NCBI GenBank assembly: GCA_002299785.1
Contig: DBNL01000150.1
Location: 32,026-45,473 of the forward strand
Direction of reading: 5' to 3'
Source of the DNA: Verrucomicrobia bacterium UBA673
Lineage (GTDB): Bacteria; Verrucomicrobiota; Verrucomicrobiia; Limisphaerales; UBA1096
Length of the DNA stretch: 13,448 nt
In this document: in pieces, positions 11,706-13,448 of the stretch
Layout of the letters: each line of letters starts with the position of its first letter
How positions within the stretch are numbered: position 1 is the stretch's first letter
Program-made: the position numbers and the translations under genes
Notes under the pieces: generated by a model
The model's input: the letters and a program-made list of their open reading frames with translations, nothing else
The model's database searches: none
What the model was told of the DNA's origin: nothing

Positions 11706-13448
11706 TCAGGAGCAGCCCAAGCTCTCCCCGCAGTTGAGGCACTTGAAGCAGGCACCGTTGCGGACGGTGAGGTGGCCACAGGTCGTGCAGGCTGGCGCGT
11801 CTTCCATAAAGTGCGCCACCGACTGGTTGATCGCCGATTCACCGTGGCCCTGCGAATGGGCAGCCGCGTGATCGACTGATTCGCCGTCTCCCCCGCTGGC
11901 CACCGGCAACTCGACAACCGGCTTATTGACGTGCTGGGCCTCAGCCTTTTGCAGGCCAGGGATGTTCAGTTCCTGCTGGCTGGTGTCGCCCGTGGTTCTC
12001 TCAATATAGCCGGGGATGAACTGGATGCCCATCCAGCGAAATACGTAGTCGATGATCGACGAAGCTCGGCGAATCTGCGGGTTCTTGGTGAAGCCGGATG
12101 GCTCGAAGCGCTGATGGCTGAACTTGCGCACCAGAGCCGCGAGCGGCACGCCGTATTGAAGGGAGACACTCGTCAGCGCAGCGGCGCTGTCCATCAGTCC
12201 GCCAATGGTCGAGCCCTCCTTGGCCATGGTGATGAACATCTCGCCGGGTGTGCCGTCCTCGAACAGGCCGATCGTCAGATAGCCCTCGTGGCCGGCGATA
12301 TCAAATTTGTGAGTTACCGCCTGGCGGGTCTCGGGCAGGCGCCGGCGGAGAGGTTGGTCGATCTGTTTTTGCAGACCGACCAACTGATCCTCCAGCTCCT
12401 TAATCCTCTCATCCGCCGTGATGGTGAGTTCACCCTCGGTGCCCTCGCCGGTCTTGGCGGTGTTGAGAGGTTGGGACCGCTTCGATCCGTCGCGATAAAT
12501 CGCGACGCACTTGAGCCCCAGTTTCCACGCCTGTGTGTAGGCGTCGGTAATATCCGCGACCGAGCACTCCCGAGGGAGATTGACGGTCTTGGATATGGCG
12601 CCGCTTATAAACGGTTGGGCAGCGGCCATCATCTTCAGATGTGCCATGTAGTGAATGCTACGCTCGCCGCGGAACGGCTTGAACGCGCAATCAAACACAT
12701 CCAGATGTTCGGGCTTGAGCCCGCTTCTACAGGTTTCCCCGTTCTCCTTGACGTCCTCGATGGAGTCAAATTCTTCAATATGGGCGACGATGTTTTTCAC
12801 CTCGTCCGCCGAGTAACCTAGTCGCGACAATGCGTCGGGCACGGTGCGGTTAACGATCTTCAGTGTCCCGCCGCCAGCGAGCAACTTGTACTTCACCAGC
12901 GCGATGTCCGGCTCGATGCCGGTCGTATCGCAGTCCATCAGGAACGCGATCGTGCCGGTCGGCGCCAGTACGGTGACCTGTGCATTCCGGTAGCCGTTTT
13001 TGTCGCCCTTGGCCAAGGCCGCCTCCCAACAGTGGCGGGCGGCGTCTTTCAGGTATCCAAAATCCTCGCTTGGCTGAATGTCCTCCACTGCGGCTTGGTG
13101 CAATTTCATGACACCACGCATCGACCCGACGTTGTCCTTGCCCAACGGCTTGGCCACATGATTGCAACTGGCATCTCGATAACCAGCAAACGCACCTTTC
13201 ACCCCGGCTAATTCAGCCGACTGCTCGTACGAATGGCCGGTCATGATTGACGTAATCGAGCCAGCCAGTGCACGGCCTTCGTTCGAGTCGTAAGGCAATC
13301 CATAGCTCATGACCAACGATCCCAGATTTGCAAAACCCAAGCCAAGCGTACGGAAAATATGCGAGTTCTCGGCGATCGACTGAGTCGGGTAACTAGCATT
13401 ATCGACGAGAATTTCCTGCGCGGTGATGAAAATGCTCACTGCCGCCTT
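11706..13448 (-). CDS. nrdJ: Vitamin B12-dependent (class II) ribonucleoside-diphosphate reductase, C-terminal part
   Basis: It reduces ribonucleotides to deoxyribonucleotides with an adenosylcobalamin-generated thiyl radical and works without oxygen dependence. About 580 residues are visible. The frame is open through the right edge (K-A-A precede the GTG codon at 13439), so the true start lies beyond the window. Diagnostic stretches are LGLGFANLGSLVMSYGLPYD, VLAPTGTIAFLMDCDTTGIEP and KLLAGGGTLKIVN, then the NrdJ-specific C-terminal region (EMFITMAKEGSTIGGLMDS, SLQYGVPLAALVRKFSHQRF). The last about 25 residues form a zinc-ribbon-like tail with CTTCG, CFKCLNCGES and a terminal GCS, as in NrdJ proteins where tail cysteines re-reduce the active site. 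A predicted coiled segment (ADERIKELEDQLVGLQKQI) lies between the barrel and the C-terminal region. The palindrome at 13008 encodes LAK. Confidence 0.95.
   Translation of the reverse strand, partial: KAAVSIFITAQEILVDNASYPTQSIAENSHIFRTLGLGFANLGSLVMSYGLPYDSNEGRALAGSITSIMTGHSYEQSAELAGVKGAFAGYRDASCNHVAKPLGKDNVGSMRGVMKLHQAAVEDIQPSEDFGYLKDAARHCWEAALAKGDKNGYRNAQVTVLAPTGTIAFLMDCDTTGIEPDIALVKYKLLAGGGTLKIVNRTVPDALSRLGYSADEVKNIVAHIEEFDSIEDVKENGETCRSGLKPEHLDVFDCAFKPFRGERSIHYMAHLKMMAAAQPFISGAISKTVNLPRECSVADITDAYTQAWKLGLKCVAIYRDGSKRSQPLNTAKTGEGTEGELTITADERIKELEDQLVGLQKQIDQPLRRRLPETRQAVTHKFDIAGHEGYLTIGLFEDGTPGEMFITMAKEGSTIGGLMDSAAALTSVSLQYGVPLAALVRKFSHQRFEPSGFTKNPQIRRASSIIDYVFRWMGIQFIPGYIERTTGDTSQQELNIPGLQKAEAQHVNKPVVELPVASGGDGESVDHAAAHSQGHGESAINQSVAHFMEDAPACTTCGHLTVRNGACFKCLNCGESLGCS

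Larger units (their letters stand above)
520..13017. repeat. Dispersed iterated palindrome TTGGCCAA / CTTGGCCAAG (12 copies)
   Basis: The octamer TTGGCCAA starts at 520, 793, 911, 4762, 6281, 7428, 8100, 8774, 9323, 10494, 10775 and 13009. Eight of these are the full decamer CTTGGCCAAG, starting at 792, 910, 4761, 7427, 8099, 9322, 10493 and 13008. With equal base frequencies about 0.2 octamers and 0.01 decamers are expected in this length. Two copies are intergenic (6281, 9322) and ten are inside genes on either strand. One-mismatch copies CTTAGCCAAG occur at 2383 and 4894. Half-sites GGCCAAG or CTTGGCC are also frequent. The function is unknown. Confidence 0.85.

Noticed and set aside
11931..12821. 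Long open frame (296 codons) on the plus strand opposite nrdJ
   Set aside because: It is antisense to a strongly conserved nrdJ frame, shows no recognisable motif, and long shadow frames are expected opposite GC-rich coding DNA.
13437..13439. GTG as start codon of nrdJ
   Set aside because: The frame continues to the window edge, and NrdJ proteins have a long N-terminal catalytic region upstream of this point.

Overview
The window looks like chromosomal DNA from a free-living Gram-negative member of the PVC group, most likely Verrucomicrobiota. This is inferred from gene content: a secreted formylglycine-type sulfatase, a secreted CE15-like hydrolase, a B12-dependent (class II) ribonucleotide reductase and an Obg GTPase with an enlarged N-terminal domain. 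The near absence of Shine-Dalgarno sequences is compatible with this. No marker gene here proves the phylum.

Layout. 1-1086 is the 3' part of folC. A tRNA-Glu(CUC) gene follows at 1128-1202, its -35 box apparently overlapping the folC stop codon, and then a solitary RelE-like toxin-fold gene (1232-1600). An HNH endonuclease (1602-2219) lies on the minus strand, divergent from a secreted S1-type sulfatase (2341-3831). The sulfatase converges on a secreted hydrolase with two alpha/beta-hydrolase domains (3853-6021, minus). A 390-base AT-rich gap (6022-6411) holds a weak possible small ORF and an rplU promoter. Then comes a plus-strand housekeeping block: rplU, rpmA, a strong terminator, obg, ychF and a NifS/IscS-type cysteine desulfurase (to 10531). 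On the minus strand are an N-acetylhexosamine-1-kinase-like phosphotransferase (10528-11640) and the C-terminal part of nrdJ (11706 to beyond the right edge).

How the genes fit together. rplU-rpmA-obg is a classic ribosome-assembly set, and ychF extends it with a second translation-associated GTPase. The sulfatase and double hydrolase suggest breakdown of sulfated or esterified polysaccharide, and the sugar kinase could handle released amino sugars, but these genes do not form one operon. The rest is core metabolism: folate, iron-sulfur and deoxynucleotide synthesis.

The most unusual signal is not a gene. The palindrome TTGGCCAA occurs 12 times (about 0.2 expected), and 8 copies are the full 10-mer CTTGGCCAAG. 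It is spread through housekeeping genes on both strands, reads in proteins only as Leu-Gly-Gln or Leu-Ala-Lys, and is absent from the 3.8 kb accessory block. It resembles the logic of the cyanobacterial HIP1 element with a different sequence. I saw no CRISPR array, insertion sequence, prophage or integrase.
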